The translations under genes were made by a program, and so were the position numbers. The notes beneath the pieces are model-generated. The model made no database searches. It saw nothing but the letters and a program-made list of their open reading frames with translations, and was not told the DNA's origin. Shown piece after piece: positions 7,621 to 16,693 of a DNA stretch of 64,000 nt. The stretch's first letter is position 1, and the number at the start of each line of letters is the position of its first letter. This DNA is from Bittarella massiliensis (ex Durand et al. 2017) (GTDB lineage: Bacteria; Bacillota; Clostridia; Oscillospirales; Ruminococcaceae): positions 124,001 through 188,000 of the forward strand of contig NZ_JABFCL010000003.1 in NCBI RefSeq assembly GCF_017566145.1. The letters are read 5' to 3'.

Positions 7621-9039
7621 CTAGGCCTCGGCCCCCGCCTCTTCGGGGGACTCTTCCCCGCTGTCGGAAACAATGGCTTTCTCCTTCCAGCCGCCCTGGG
7701 AATACCGCCAGAAAGCGATGATCACCTCGGTGAGGGAACCCAGGCCGATGGAGAACCAGATGGCGGCAAAGCCCACCTTAGGGGCCAGGGCGAAGACGCA
7801 GATGGTGCGCAGCACCATCCCCGTGAGGGTGCAGAAGACCAGCAGATTCATGTCTCCAGCGCCCTTGAGCATCCCCTCGCCGGTGAACATCAGCCCCTGA
7901 ATAAAGAGGATAAAGGCCATGTGCACCAGGTGGTAGGTGCCCCAGCGGATGACCTCGGCGGCCCCTTCCACCTCGCGGTTGACGAAGATGCCCACCAGGT
8001 TGGGGCCAAAGAGGAGCAGCAGCACACAGGAGGCGGCGGCGAAGATCAGCACCATCATCAAGGCGCTCTTAAAGCCCTTTTTCACCCGCTCCATCTTCCC
8101 GGCGCCGATGTTTTGCGCCACAAAGGTGGAGACGGCCATCCCCAGGTTCATGATGGGCATGCCGGCGATGGACTCGATCTTGTTGGCGGCGGTGTAGCCG
8201 CTCACCAGCATCGGCCCAAAGCCGTTGATCACCGTCTGGCAGAGGACCGAGCTGATGGAGACCGAGAGTTGCTGCAGCATCGAGGGGATGGCCAGCCGCA
8301 CAATGGTGCGCAGCATCTCGGTGCTAAAGACCCGGTGGTCCGCCCGCTTTTCAAACTGCCCCAGCCGTTTCATCAGGTGGATAAAGGAGAAGACCGCGCA
8401 GATGCCCTGGGCGATCATGGTGGCCCAGGCCACCCCGGCGACCCCCATTCCGAACTGGACGACAAAGAGCAGGTCCAGCCCGATGTTCAGGAAGGAGGAG
8501 AGGATCAGGTAGTACAGCGGGGTCTTGGAGTCTCCCAGCGCCCGAAAGGTGCCGGCGATGGTGTTGTACATGAACATGAAGGTCAGGCCGAGAAAGTAGA
8601 TGAACAGATACTCGGTGGCCATGTCGATGGTCTCGGGGGAGGTGCGCATCCACTTGAGCACCGTCCCTGAGGCGGCCATCCCCAGAATCGAGAGGGCGAT
8701 GGAGACTGCCAGGTTGAAAATCAGCGAGGTGGTCACCGACATCCGCACCGAGCCGTAGTCCTTGGCGCCCAGATACTGGCTGGTGACCACCGAGCAGCCC
8801 ATCCCCAGGCCGCTGGCCACCGCGATGGCCACAAAGACGATGGGGAAGGTGCAGCCCACGGCCCCCAGGGCGCTGGGGCCCACAAAGTTCCCCACCACAA
8901 TGGAGTCGACCATGTTGTACAGCTGCTGAAACAGGTTGCCCAGAAACATGGGCAGAGTAAAGAAAAACAGGGTTTTGGCAATCGGCCCCTTGGTCATATC
9001 GGTATGCCGTTTTTTGGGCCGGGCGATCACTTCTGCCAT
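7621..9039 (-). CDS. MATE family multidrug/cation efflux transporter (first copy)
   Basis: About 472 residues with roughly 12 membrane segments. The N-terminal MTKGPIAKTLFFFTLPMFLG and NLFQQLYNMVDSIVVGNFVG are the MatE hallmark; a second MatE repeat begins near residue 240. The start at 9039 is chosen because GGAGGAGGATGTGAA lies right before this ATG; the open frame extends 83 codons upstream with no membrane-protein character. MATE pumps export organic cations or drugs using Na+ or H+ gradients. The hydrophilic C-terminus is rich in Glu. A second MATE gene lies at 22020-23378. Confidence 0.92.
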   Translation of the reverse strand: MAEVIARPKKRHTDMTKGPIAKTLFFFTLPMFLGNLFQQLYNMVDSIVVGNFVGPSALGAVGCTFPIVFVAIAVASGLGMGCSVVTSQYLGAKDYGSVRMSVTTSLIFNLAVSIALSILGMAASGTVLKWMRTSPETIDMATEYLFIYFLGLTFMFMYNTIAGTFRALGDSKTPLYYLILSSFLNIGLDLLFVVQFGMGVAGVAWATMIAQGICAVFSFIHLMKRLGQFEKRADHRVFSTEMLRTIVRLAIPSMLQQLSVSISSVLCQTVINGFGPMLVSGYTAANKIESIAGMPIMNLGMAVSTFVAQNIGAGKMERVKKGFKSALMMVLIFAAASCVLLLLFGPNLVGIFVNREVEGAAEVIRWGTYHLVHMAFILFIQGLMFTGEGMLKGAGDMNLLVFCTLTGMVLRTICVFALAPKVGFAAIWFSIGLGSLTEVIIAFWRYSQGGWKEKAIVSDSGEESPEEAGAEA

Positions 9040-9261
9040 TTCACATCCTCCTCCTATTTTCCGCCGGTCGGCGCGCAGACCGCCCCTCCCCAAAGGGGCG
9101 GTTGGCAAAAAGAGGGCGGGCGCCCGGGCGCAGCTGCGCCAGATGCCCGCCACCATACCGTCTGCGATCGCGCCGCCCCTACGGGCGGAAATTGCGTTGT
9201 TTTTGCGTTCTCCCTTATGATACCAAGTTGGACAAACCATGTCAACGGCAAAACTCCAGAC
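9040..9261. other. Intergenic region between divergent MATE and CPBP genes
   Basis: No gene is seen in this stretch. It holds a nine-base-arm inverted repeat at 9079-9102 (ACCGCCCCT / AGGGGCGGT), possibly in the 5' leader of the MATE mRNA. No convincing minus-strand promoter was found. Confidence 0.4.
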
Positions 9262-9289
9262 TTGTGCTTTCGCCAAAAACTGGTACAAT
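9262..9289 (+). promoter_or_regulatory. Candidate promoter for the CPBP protease gene
   Basis: TTGTGC (9262-9267) and TACAAT (9284-9289) are 16 bases apart, with TGG just before the -10 box. The start codon lies about 60 bases downstream. Confidence 0.5.
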
Positions 9290-9350
9290 GATCTTGTTTA
9301 ACTGTACAAAAAATCCCCCGCATTGAAGGGGAAGGAGAGGGGAGAGCGCT

Positions 9351-10304
9351 GTGGGGAGAAGGGCGGTGCGCGCCCGGCCACCGGGGGAGGAAGCCCGCCG
9401 CCGCTACCAGTTGGTGGGGGCGGCGCTGCTGGGCTATGCCCTCCTCCCCCTGGCACTGGGTTTTCTCTCCCTCCTCGGCTGGGAGATCACCTCCCTTCTG
9501 GGGGGAAACGCTGCCCCTGGCGACCCCAGTCCCGCCTGGCAGGGGGCGGCCGGGCTGCTCTCGGCCCTCCTTTCGGGCGCGCTGCCCTTCTGGTGGCTGC
9601 GCCGGCAGCTGGGGCTGGCCCCCATCTGGCGCACGCCCCAGCTGCCTAGGGGGGCGTGGCGGCGGTTGGCGGGGCGCTGTCTGGTGCTCCTGGGGCTCAA
9701 CACCCTCGCCACTGCCGCAGCAGAGACCCTGTCGGGGCTCCTTCGGGGGTGGGGGCTGGCCCCCGTCAGTCCCGACTTTTCCCTCTCTGGGGGCGCGCCC
9801 GCCCTCTTTTTGCTGTTGACGGCGGTGGCGGCGGCCCCCCTGGTGGAGGAGTACGCCTTTCGCGGGGTGCTGCTGCGGGCCCTGGCCCCCTGTGGCCGCC
9901 GCTTTGCCATTGTCGTCTCCGCCCTCCTCTTCGCCCTGGCCCACGGCAACCTGCCCCAGGGGCTGCCTGCCTTTGTCATCGGGCTCTATCTGGGATACCT
10001 GGCCGACCAGACAGGCTCCCCCCTCTACACCGCCGTCCTCCACCTGCTCAACAACGCCGTGGCCCTGGCCCTCCCCCTGCTGAAGGGTGGCTGGGCCCTC
10101 CTCTACCTGCTGGTCACGGCCGGGGCGGCGGCGGTGGCGGCAGTCCTCTACGGCGGCAGGCTCTTCTGCCGGGAGGCCGCTCCCCCCCAAAACGACCCCG
10201 CCGTCCCGCGGGAGTGGCGGTGGCCCGCCCTTCTGCGCAGCCCGGCGATCTGGCTGGCCCTGGGGTACTACCTGCTGGGCTTCCTCCTCTCCACCCTGCC
10301 GTGA
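9351..10304 (+). CDS. CPBP family intramembrane metalloprotease
   Basis: A 317-residue polytopic membrane protein starting at a GTG preceded by AAGGAGAGGGG. The CPBP (CAAX protease/bacteriocin-processing) motifs are all present: VEEYAFRGVLL near residue 164 (EExxxR), SALLFALAHGN near residue 190, and AVLHLLNNAVALAL near residue 226. These supply the Glu and His residues of the membrane-embedded active site. About seven hydrophobic segments are visible. In Firmicutes such proteins are often linked with peptide maturation or immunity, but no peptide gene is adjacent here, so its role is open. Confidence 0.9.
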   Translation: MGRRAVRARPPGEEARRRYQLVGAALLGYALLPLALGFLSLLGWEITSLLGGNAAPGDPSPAWQGAAGLLSALLSGALPFWWLRRQLGLAPIWRTPQLPRGAWRRLAGRCLVLLGLNTLATAAAETLSGLLRGWGLAPVSPDFSLSGGAPALFLLLTAVAAAPLVEEYAFRGVLLRALAPCGRRFAIVVSALLFALAHGNLPQGLPAFVIGLYLGYLADQTGSPLYTAVLHLLNNAVALALPLLKGGWALLYLLVTAGAAAVAAVLYGGRLFCREAAPPQNDPAVPREWRWPALLRSPAIWLALGYYLLGFLLSTLP

Positions 10305-10312
10305 ACAGAAAG

Positions 10313-10347
10313 AAAAAGGGAGACGCCTGTCAGGCGTCTCCCTTTTT
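10313..10347. terminator. Bidirectional terminator between convergent genes
   Basis: Twelve-base perfect arms (10318-10329 and 10331-10342) are flanked by AAAAA and TTTTT, serving the CPBP gene and the convergent minus-strand gene. Confidence 0.9.
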
Positions 10348-10360
10348 GTCGATCTTCTCT

Positions 10361-11374
10361 CTATTCCGGCATCTCCGGCACCTTGCCGGCGGCAAATTCC
10401 TTGACCATGATCCCCTTGATCAGCTCGGTGGCCCGCTCTTTCTTGCAGGAGCAGAGGTAGCGCACCCCCTGGAGCAGGTAGAGCAGCCGGGTGTCCGGAT
10501 CGTCGGGGAAGTAGTTGCGGCTGTCCCGGTAGGCGGCCATCAGCCGGTGGCAGTTGGGGTCGCCCATGCCGATGTCCTCGATGGACATGATGACCATCCG
10601 GTTGAAGAAGTAGGTTTCAAAGTCCCGCCCGGAGAGGAAGCCGTCGCAGGCCACCATCAGGGCCTCGCGCTCCATGGCCCGGCGGATGCACTTTTGAAAG
10701 GCAGCCAGGATCAGGTCGGCAGAGACCCCACTGCGGGCGTTAAAGTGCTCCCAGGCGATGTAGCCGGGGACCTTGAATTTTTCGCCGTGGCCGTATTCGG
10801 GGGTCAGGATCTCCCGCAGCCGGGCGATGTAGGGCTCGGCCACCCCCTCCAGGGCGGGCACCACCTTGGAGCCGCCGTCCGGCTCGAGAAAGTCCAGCGG
10901 GGTGTGGCCCCACTCCACCCCCAGGCGGGTGTGGTGGTCGTAGCAGAAGTCGGGGATCACCGGCTGTGCGCCCCCGTCCAGGGCGTCGCGGATCTCCTTC
11001 GCCACCGTCTCCAGCGAGTCGTCCCGCCCGCAGGCGCAGAGGTAGCGGATGGCCTGCACAAAGCAGAGGCAGTGCATCCCGCCGCCGGCGGGGTTGTAGA
11101 CTTCGGTGGTCTCCTTGATCTTGCGCAGGCTGTGCACCTGCTCCACCGCGTAGGGGTCGGCCAGCCCCACCTCTTGCAGGGCGATCTGCATCAGCTCGTC
11201 CCAGATGCGGCCCTCCCAGTCCTCGCTGGTGCGGTACATGTCAAAGGCCACGTCGCAGGCGCGGTCCACCTCTCCCGCCACCACGTAGTGGCGCAGGGCT
11301 TGCAGGGCCTTGGGGCCGGGGATGCCGGCACGCGTCAGGGTGTGCTCGAGCATATCGTAAGTTTGTTCAGGCAT
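10361..11374 (-). CDS. Protein with two RarA/MgsA C-terminal-like helical repeats
   Basis: About 337 residues; start at 11374 after GGAGGG at 7 bases. No AAA+ ATPase motifs are present. Residues about 40-75 read IWDELMQIALQEVGLADP, and residues about 235-265 read FFNRMVIMSIEDIGMGDP. Each is followed some 40 residues later by FVQAIRYLCAC or LLQGVRYLCSC. Both halves resemble the C-terminal helical domain of the replication-associated ATPase RarA/MgsA, where IASEDIGLADP is typical. The protein therefore looks like a stand-alone internal duplication of that domain. The role is unknown; binding to DNA-repair or single-strand-DNA proteins would be a guess. It is rich in Cys and acidic residues and has no membrane segment. 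Confidence 0.65.
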   Translation of the reverse strand: MPEQTYDMLEHTLTRAGIPGPKALQALRHYVVAGEVDRACDVAFDMYRTSEDWEGRIWDELMQIALQEVGLADPYAVEQVHSLRKIKETTEVYNPAGGGMHCLCFVQAIRYLCACGRDDSLETVAKEIRDALDGGAQPVIPDFCYDHHTRLGVEWGHTPLDFLEPDGGSKVVPALEGVAEPYIARLREILTPEYGHGEKFKVPGYIAWEHFNARSGVSADLILAAFQKCIRRAMEREALMVACDGFLSGRDFETYFFNRMVIMSIEDIGMGDPNCHRLMAAYRDSRNYFPDDPDTRLLYLLQGVRYLCSCKKERATELIKGIMVKEFAAGKVPEMPE

Positions 11375-11643
11375 AGGAATACCCTCCGTTTCAAAGTGGG
11401 TGCGGCAGACGCAAAAAAAGGCGCCTCTGGCGCCGGTCAATCCCCTTTGCACCGCGCGGCGGCGCCCGCAAAATTGCCCGGCAAGGGGCCAGATGGGCAG
11501 CGCGCAGTCGCACTGTGTCACCTGCATGGTAACACGTCTTTTTTTTCAAAACAACCGCTCTCCCCCATTTTCAGCGCTTTGGCCGGGGCGGAAGCGGGGG
11601 TTTTGTGCAAATTGTGCAAACGTTTTTACAGACAGAAACGCCT

Positions 11644-12381
11644 CTAGAAGTGGGGAGAGTAGCCCCGCAGCAGCGCCTCGGTCTGGGGATTTTGGGGGTC
11701 GAGGTGGCGCACCAGGGCCCAAAACCGCTCCCCGTGGTCGGGGTAGAGAAAGTGGGCGTACTCGTGCACCAACACCCCGCAGAGGCATTGGCGGGGCAGG
11801 TGGAGAAGGAATTTATTGAGGGTGATTCGCCCCTTTTGGGTGTGACAGGTGCCCCAGCGGGCGGTCATCCGCCGCCCCCGCACCTCGGCCCGGGGCACCC
11901 CCAGAGGGGCGAAGAGGGGGGCGACCTGGTCGTTGGCATCGGCAAAGACCCGGGCGCTGCAACAGTCCACAAAGCGGGCGAAAGCGGCCTTGCGGCTCTC
12001 CTCCCGCTCGGGCTCCTCCACCTTTAAGAAGAGGATGCCCTCCCAGGCGAGGCCCGGCCCGTCGGGCTCGCTCGCCACCGGGGGCAGGGCCTGGCAGATG
12101 CGCAGGGTGTAAGGCCTGCCCAGCAACTCCACCCGCTCGCCGGTCTGCACGTGCCGGGGCTGCTGGGCCTGGGCAGCGCGGCGGGCCATCCGCTCCTGGG
12201 CGCGGGCGATCCAGCGGGCTTTCTGGCGCAGAAACGCCTCCACCGCCGACAGGGGGCAGCCCGCCGGATAGGAGACCAGCACCTGCCCCTCCCGGCCGAT
12301 GCGCACGTTGATGTTTTTGACCCGCTTGCATTCACAGCGGTAGCGGAGGAGCCCGCTCTCGGTCTCCAGGCTGCGCTCCAT
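11644..12381 (-). CDS. YgjP-type zinc metalloprotease-like hydrolase (DUF45/M48-like)
   Basis: About 245 residues. The zinc-binding motif VHEYAHFLYPDHGERFW near residue 205 gives HExxH plus a third histidine. Upstream GRRMTARWGTCHTQKGRITLN is the second family signature. The N-terminal VKNINVRIGREGQVLVSYP is the usual beta domain. The family is annotated as a metal-dependent hydrolase of unknown biological substrate. Start: ATG at 12381 with a G-rich site before it. A well-formed promoter lies 60-90 bases upstream. Confidence 0.88.
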   Translation of the reverse strand: MERSLETESGLLRYRCECKRVKNINVRIGREGQVLVSYPAGCPLSAVEAFLRQKARWIARAQERMARRAAQAQQPRHVQTGERVELLGRPYTLRICQALPPVASEPDGPGLAWEGILFLKVEEPEREESRKAAFARFVDCCSARVFADANDQVAPLFAPLGVPRAEVRGRRMTARWGTCHTQKGRITLNKFLLHLPRQCLCGVLVHEYAHFLYPDHGERFWALVRHLDPQNPQTEALLRGYSPHF

Positions 12382-12442
12382 CGGCGGCACCCCCTTTCCA
12401 TTGGGCGGCCCCTGCGGGCCGCGGCAAAAACAGACTGGGTCT

Positions 12443-12471
12443 ATTGTATAGCAAAAGCCGGTTTGACACAA
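12443..12471 (-). promoter_or_regulatory. Promoter of the YgjP-like gene
   Basis: On the minus strand TTGTGT (12466-12471), a 17-base spacer, then TACAAT (12443-12448). It lies about 60 bases upstream of the start codon and within 45 bases of the divergent MFS gene's start. Confidence 0.6.
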
Positions 12472-12510
12472 TATGGAATCAGAGAAACCGGCGGGAAAGG
12501 GGCGGTACAG

Positions 12511-13743
12511 GTGAACGAGCAGCGGCAGCAGGGGAGGGGCGGGCCCTGGGCGATCGGCGCGGCCTACGGTTTTTACTACATGGCCTACACCGCCTCCTTT
12601 TCCTTTATGGCGGTCTTTCTGAAAAGCCGCTCCATCACCGATGCCCAGGTGGGGATCATCTACTCGCTGATGGCGGCGGTCAGCCTGGTGGCACAGCCCC
12701 TCCTGGGCTACCTGGCCGACAGCAAGATCCCCATCAAGTGGATCGTCCTCGCCCTCATGGGCGGGGCCATCCCAGTGGGGTTTTTGGTGCCGCTGGCCGC
12801 CTCGTCGTTTCCCCTGGCGGCCGCGGCGGTACTGGCGCTGGCCTTTTTCGACCAGTCCCTGGTGACCCTGCTGGACTCCTGGACCACCCAGGCGGCCGAA
12901 AAAAACGCCCGCATCGTGTACAGCGTGGCCCGGGGGACCGGGGCCTTTACCTGCGCGGTGGCCGGCTTTTTGGTGGGCAGGGCCATCTCCGCCTGGGGGG
13001 AGGGGACCATCTTCTGGCTGCACGCGGCCTTTATGGCCCCTGCCCTGGTGGCCGCCGGTCTCTTTGCCTCGGTGCCCTGCAAAAACCGCGCCGGCCAGCG
13101 GCAGGAGGAGGGGGAGGGGCACTACACCTTTTGGCAGGCGGGCAAGGCCCTTCTCAAAAACCGGGCCTTCGCCCTGTTGATGGGAGGGCTGCTCCTGCTC
13201 AACATCGGCAACCGGGCGGTGGTCACCTACCTGCCCATGCTCATCAGCCAGTTCGGGGGAACGGCCGGCGACCAGGGGATGGCCGTCACCATGATGTCGG
13301 TGGGGGTCTTTCCCTTCATGCTCCTCTACCCCAAGCTGGAAAAGCGGTTTTCCAACAAAAAGGTGCTCTTCTTCGCCTGTGTGTTGGTGGTGGGGCGCAG
13401 TCTCTCCTTCGCCCTGGCGGGCTCCCTGCAGATGGCCATCTACATGCAGCTGTTGGAGGCGGCCGCTCTGGGGCTCTACAACCCCGCCCTCATCCGCTAC
13501 ACCGCCTCGGTCACCCCTCAGCGGCTGCGCTCCTCGGCCATTGCCCTCTCGGCGGCGGTGCAGGTGGCCGTCTGCGGCATTGTAGGCAACGCCCTGGCCA
13601 GTCTCTTCCTGGCCTACGCCAGCCTGCGGGTCATGTTTGTCGTCTACACCGCCCTGGCGGCGGCGGGGCTCTGCCTGGTGGGCTTCAGTCTCCGCCAAAA
13701 GCCGGCGGCCTCCTCCCCTGGCGAGGGCCCCGCCGGGGCTTGA
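12511..13743 (+). CDS. MFS transporter (LacY/nucleoside-H+ symporter-like, MFS_1_like)
   Basis: About 410 residues with 11-12 membrane helices. It starts at GTG 12511 after GGGAAAGGGGCGG. AIGAAYGFYYMAYTASFSFMA opens helix 1, and LVAQPLLGYLADS with the following KIPIKW forms the cytoplasmic loop 2-3 typical of major-facilitator proteins. SVARGTGAFTCAVAGFLVG is near helix 5. The closest general shape is the LacY/NupG-like subgroup (MFS_1_like). The substrate is not evident; a nucleoside or sugar would suit the neighbourhood, but this is inference. Confidence 0.85.
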   Translation: MNEQRQQGRGGPWAIGAAYGFYYMAYTASFSFMAVFLKSRSITDAQVGIIYSLMAAVSLVAQPLLGYLADSKIPIKWIVLALMGGAIPVGFLVPLAASSFPLAAAAVLALAFFDQSLVTLLDSWTTQAAEKNARIVYSVARGTGAFTCAVAGFLVGRAISAWGEGTIFWLHAAFMAPALVAAGLFASVPCKNRAGQRQEEGEGHYTFWQAGKALLKNRAFALLMGGLLLLNIGNRAVVTYLPMLISQFGGTAGDQGMAVTMMSVGVFPFMLLYPKLEKRFSNKKVLFFACVLVVGRSLSFALAGSLQMAIYMQLLEAAALGLYNPALIRYTASVTPQRLRSSAIALSAAVQVAVCGIVGNALASLFLAYASLRVMFVVYTALAAAGLCLVGFSLRQKPAASSPGEGPAGA

Positions 13744-13814
13744 AAATGAGGGCCGCAGGCGCTACAATGACCAGTACAGGCCCGTCCCGGGCCGGGAAAG
13801 GAGCCCGTCCCAAG

Positions 13815-14021
13815 ATGGAGAGAGAAAAAATCGAGCGGATCAACGAGTTGGCCCACCTGGCCAAGGAGCGCCCCCTCACCGAGGAAGAGAGCGCCGAGCG
13901 CCAGGCCCTGCGCCAGGAGTACCTGGCTTACTGCCGCGAAAATCTGCGCCGCCAGCTCGACCAGGTCGTCCTGGTGGACGCCCAGGGGAACCAGACCCCT
14001 TTAAAAAAGAAGGGGAAATAA
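13815..14021 (+). CDS. DUF896 family small protein (YnzC-like)
   Basis: A 68-residue protein. KIERINELAHLAKERPLTEEE followed by ERQALRQEYLAYCRENL and a basic tail matches the DUF896 family of Bacillus YnzC, which is a short helical hairpin. AAAGGAG lies 11 bases upstream. The family is widespread in Firmicutes, is near SOS genes in Bacillus, and its function is not established. It follows the MFS gene by 71 bases, possibly in one transcript ending at the hairpin downstream. Confidence 0.9.
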   Translation: MEREKIERINELAHLAKERPLTEEESAERQALRQEYLAYCRENLRRQLDQVVLVDAQGNQTPLKKKGK

Positions 14022-14034
14022 AACCGCAACACCC

Positions 14035-14074
14035 GGGAGGGGGCGCTGTCTTGTGGCAGCGCCCCCTCCCGTTT
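14035..14074. terminator. Terminator hairpin between DUF896 gene and convergent lysR
   Basis: Fourteen-base arms (14035-14048 and 14057-14070) pair perfectly. Only short A and T tracts flank it, so termination efficiency is uncertain. It serves both converging genes. Confidence 0.75.
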
Positions 14075-14075
14075 A

Positions 14076-14996
14076 TCATCCGCGTTTGTCACCCGCGGCC
14101 TGGACGCCCATCTCCGCCCGCAACAACTGGGCAAAGCGCCGGGCCACCGGGTCCTGCGCCCGCTCCCGCCGGCAGAGCAGGGCCATCTCACAGCCGGCTC
14201 CCGGCAGTTCTCGGCTCACCAGGCGGTGCCCTTCCAGCTGGCTGGGGTGCAGAGGGATCCCCACCAGGTAGCCCACCTGCCCGGCGGCCAGCTGCAGCCG
14301 CACCTCCCGGTCCTCCACCTCGATGCGGCGGGCGGCCGTCAGGCAGCGGCGGTAGTCGGCGGGGAAGTACCCCTCCAACTGGCCCAGACCGCCGTAGAGG
14401 ATGCAGGGGTGTTCCAGCAGCCGTTCGGGGGTCAGCGGGCCTTCTGCCAGGGGGTGCTCCCGGGCGACCGCCAGGGCAAAGGGCTGTCTTCCCAGGGGGG
14501 TGCGGGCGATCCGCCGCCGCTCCAGCAGGGCGGCCTGTTCCCCGGTGTCGTCCCCAGGGGGGCAGAGGACCGCCGCCATGTCCACAGCGCCCCGGCCCAG
14601 CTGCTCCACCGCCTCGCTCCAGCCGCCCCGCTTCAGCTGCAAAAAGAGGGGCCGCCGCTCCCGGCACTCCTCGCACAGGCGGGCGAAGGCCCGCTCGACG
14701 CGCAGGCTGGCCGGGGCCAGCACCGACAGCCGGCAGGGCTCCTCCCCGCTGGCCAGGGCGGCGATGGCCGCCGCTTCCTCCAAAATCACCTGCCCCCGGC
14801 GCAGCAGCTCCTCCCCCCGGGCGGTCACGGCGATGCCCCGGTTGCTGCGGGCAAAGACGGCAAAGCCCACCTCCTCTTCCAGCGCGCGAAGCTGCTGGCT
14901 GACGTGGGGCTGTGAGAGGTAGAGTTCCCGCGCCGCCTTGGAGATGGAGCGATTTTTGGCCACTGCCGCCGCAATGGCGAGCTGCTGTGTGTTCAC
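14076..14996 (-). CDS. LysR family transcriptional regulator
   Basis: A 306-residue LTTR. The N-terminal winged helix-turn-helix AAAVAKNRSISKAARELYLS followed by QPHVSQQLRALEEEVGFAVF and FARSNRGIAVTARGEEL is standard. Residues from about 90 form the substrate-binding-protein-like effector domain, with CRLSVLAPASLR starting it. It begins at GTG 14996 with GGAGGGGG close upstream and is transcribed away from the AbgB-like amidohydrolase 150 bases away. That is the usual layout for a LysR activator and its target, so it probably controls that gene. Confidence 0.92.
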   Translation of the reverse strand: MNTQQLAIAAAVAKNRSISKAARELYLSQPHVSQQLRALEEEVGFAVFARSNRGIAVTARGEELLRRGQVILEEAAAIAALASGEEPCRLSVLAPASLRVERAFARLCEECRERRPLFLQLKRGGWSEAVEQLGRGAVDMAAVLCPPGDDTGEQAALLERRRIARTPLGRQPFALAVAREHPLAEGPLTPERLLEHPCILYGGLGQLEGYFPADYRRCLTAARRIEVEDREVRLQLAAGQVGYLVGIPLHPSQLEGHRLVSRELPGAGCEMALLCRRERAQDPVARRFAQLLRAEMGVQAAGDKRG

Positions 14997-15145
14997 GGAA
15001 CCCCCTCCTCTATCGGCCCGCCCCCAATGGGGGGATAAAAAATCCGTATGCCCCGCCCAGCCGCGGCGATGCTATACTTTTCCTACGCCCATCCTACCAC
15101 ACTTTCCCCTCCAGGGGAATGGACTGGGCAGAAAGGAAGAGAGAG

Positions 15146-16606
15146 ATGAATTTGGCACAGCAAAAGCAGTGGGCCCTGGATGCCCTCGACACCCGCGCCC
15201 CCCAGTTGGCCGCCCTTGGCGACGCCATCTGGGACCGGCCCGAGACCTCGTTTGAAGAGCATTTTGCCGCCCGCACCCTGGCCGCGGTGCTGGAGGAGGC
15301 CGGCTTCGCCCTCACCTGGGGGCTGGGGGGGATGGAGACCGCCTTCTCCGCCACCTTTGGGACGGGCGGGCCGGCCATCGGCATTCTGGGCGAGTACGAC
15401 GCCCTCTCGGGAATGAGCCAGCGGGCCGGGGCCCTTGTACCCGAGCCCCTTGTCCCCGGCGGCCCCGGCCACGGCTGCGGGCACAACCTGTTGGGGGTGG
15501 GCTCCCTCGGGGCGGCTCTGGCGGTGAAGGAGTACCTCGCCGCCACCGGCGCGCCCGGCCGGGTCGTCTACTTCGGCTGTCCGGGGGAGGAGGCGGGGGC
15601 GGGCAAGGCCTTCATGGCGCGGGACGGCGCCTTTGATAACCTGGACTGCGCCCTCTGCTGGCACCCGGGGGAACTCAACGCCGCCACCCCCGCCCGCTGC
15701 CTGGCCAACTGCGAGGTGCTCTACCGCTTCACCGGCCGCAGCTCCCACGCCGCCAGCGCCCCCCACCTGGGGCGCAGCGCCCTTGACGCCGTCACCCTCC
15801 TCAACACCGGCGTTCAGTTTTTGCGCGAACACATCCTCCCAGAGGCCCGCGTCCACTACGCCGTCACCGATACCGGCGGATACTCCCCCAACGTGGTGCA
15901 GGCCTATGCCGAGGCGCTCTACCTCATCCGCGCCCCCCGGCGCAGCCAGGTGGAGGAGATCCGCGCCCGGGTGGACGACGTGGCCCGGGGCGCGGCCCTG
16001 ATGACCGGCACCCAGGTGGAGTGCCAGTTTGTCAAGGCCTGCAGCGAGCTGATCCCCAACCACACCCTGGCCGGGGTGATGGGGGAGAACCTGGCGGCCA
16101 TCCCCCTGCCCCTGTACAGCGAGGAGGAGTTGGCCCTTGCCGCTGCCTATCGGGACACCCTGCCCGAAAGCGGCGGCACCCTGGCGGCCGTGGCCGGGCA
16201 GCTGGGCCCCGCGGGGAAAGCCCTGGCCGAGGCCCATCGGGCGGAGCCCATTCACAGCTTTGTGGTCCCGGCGGTGGGGGGCGAGGCCTTCCTCTCCTCC
16301 TCCACCGACGTGGGGGACGTGAGCTGGATCTGCCCCACCGCCCAGATCATGGCCGCCACCATGGCCGCCGGCACGCCGGGTCACTCCTGGCAGCGCACCG
16401 CCCAGGGGAAGAGCGGCGTCGCCCACAAGGGGACCCTCTACGCCGCCAAGGTGCTGGCCGCCTCTGCCATCGACCTGTTGCAGCGCCCCGACCTTCTGCG
16501 CGCCGCGGGGGAGGAGCACCGCGCCCAGCTGGCGGGCCGGCAGTACCTTCCCATCCCGCCGGAGGCGCGGCCCATCGCCGTCCGGGGCGCCCAGTCCGAA
16601 AGCTGA
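15146..16606 (+). CDS. M20 family amidohydrolase, p-aminobenzoyl-glutamate hydrolase subunit B-like
   Basis: A 486-residue cytoplasmic M20 peptidase-family enzyme. Metal ligands are visible in PGHGCGHNLLGVGS (about residue 108), FGCPGEEAGAGK (E-E, about residue 142), WHPGE (about residue 171) and GTPGHSWQ (about residue 410). The dimerisation domain contains TGRSSHAASAPHLGRSALDAV. This pattern is that of AbgB, the catalytic subunit of p-aminobenzoyl-glutamate hydrolase, and of related aminoacyl-amide hydrolases. A paralogue lies at 60800-62230. The start at 15146 follows GAAAGGAAGAGAG. Divergent lysR suggests inducible expression. Confidence 0.88.
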   Translation: MNLAQQKQWALDALDTRAPQLAALGDAIWDRPETSFEEHFAARTLAAVLEEAGFALTWGLGGMETAFSATFGTGGPAIGILGEYDALSGMSQRAGALVPEPLVPGGPGHGCGHNLLGVGSLGAALAVKEYLAATGAPGRVVYFGCPGEEAGAGKAFMARDGAFDNLDCALCWHPGELNAATPARCLANCEVLYRFTGRSSHAASAPHLGRSALDAVTLLNTGVQFLREHILPEARVHYAVTDTGGYSPNVVQAYAEALYLIRAPRRSQVEEIRARVDDVARGAALMTGTQVECQFVKACSELIPNHTLAGVMGENLAAIPLPLYSEEELALAAAYRDTLPESGGTLAAVAGQLGPAGKALAEAHRAEPIHSFVVPAVGGEAFLSSSTDVGDVSWICPTAQIMAATMAAGTPGHSWQRTAQGKSGVAHKGTLYAAKVLAASAIDLLQRPDLLRAAGEEHRAQLAGRQYLPIPPEARPIAVRGAQSES

Positions 16607-16693
16607 TTTTTTTCGGTTCAATTCCTTTTTCTGGTGGATAAATGAAGAAAAAATGACAAGAGTTTACAAACTATTACAATCTGCAAAACGCAC

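Noticed and set aside
11644..13698. A 684-codon minus-strand frame that includes the YgjP-like protein.
   Set aside because: Only the last 246 codons, from ATG 12381, have family character; the rest lies opposite the MFS gene and is antisense noise.
12444..14021. A single long frame covering an alternative reading of the MFS gene and the DUF896 gene.
   Set aside because: The first part is a shadow frame of the MFS transporter; only the last 69 codons (from 13815) form a recognisable protein.
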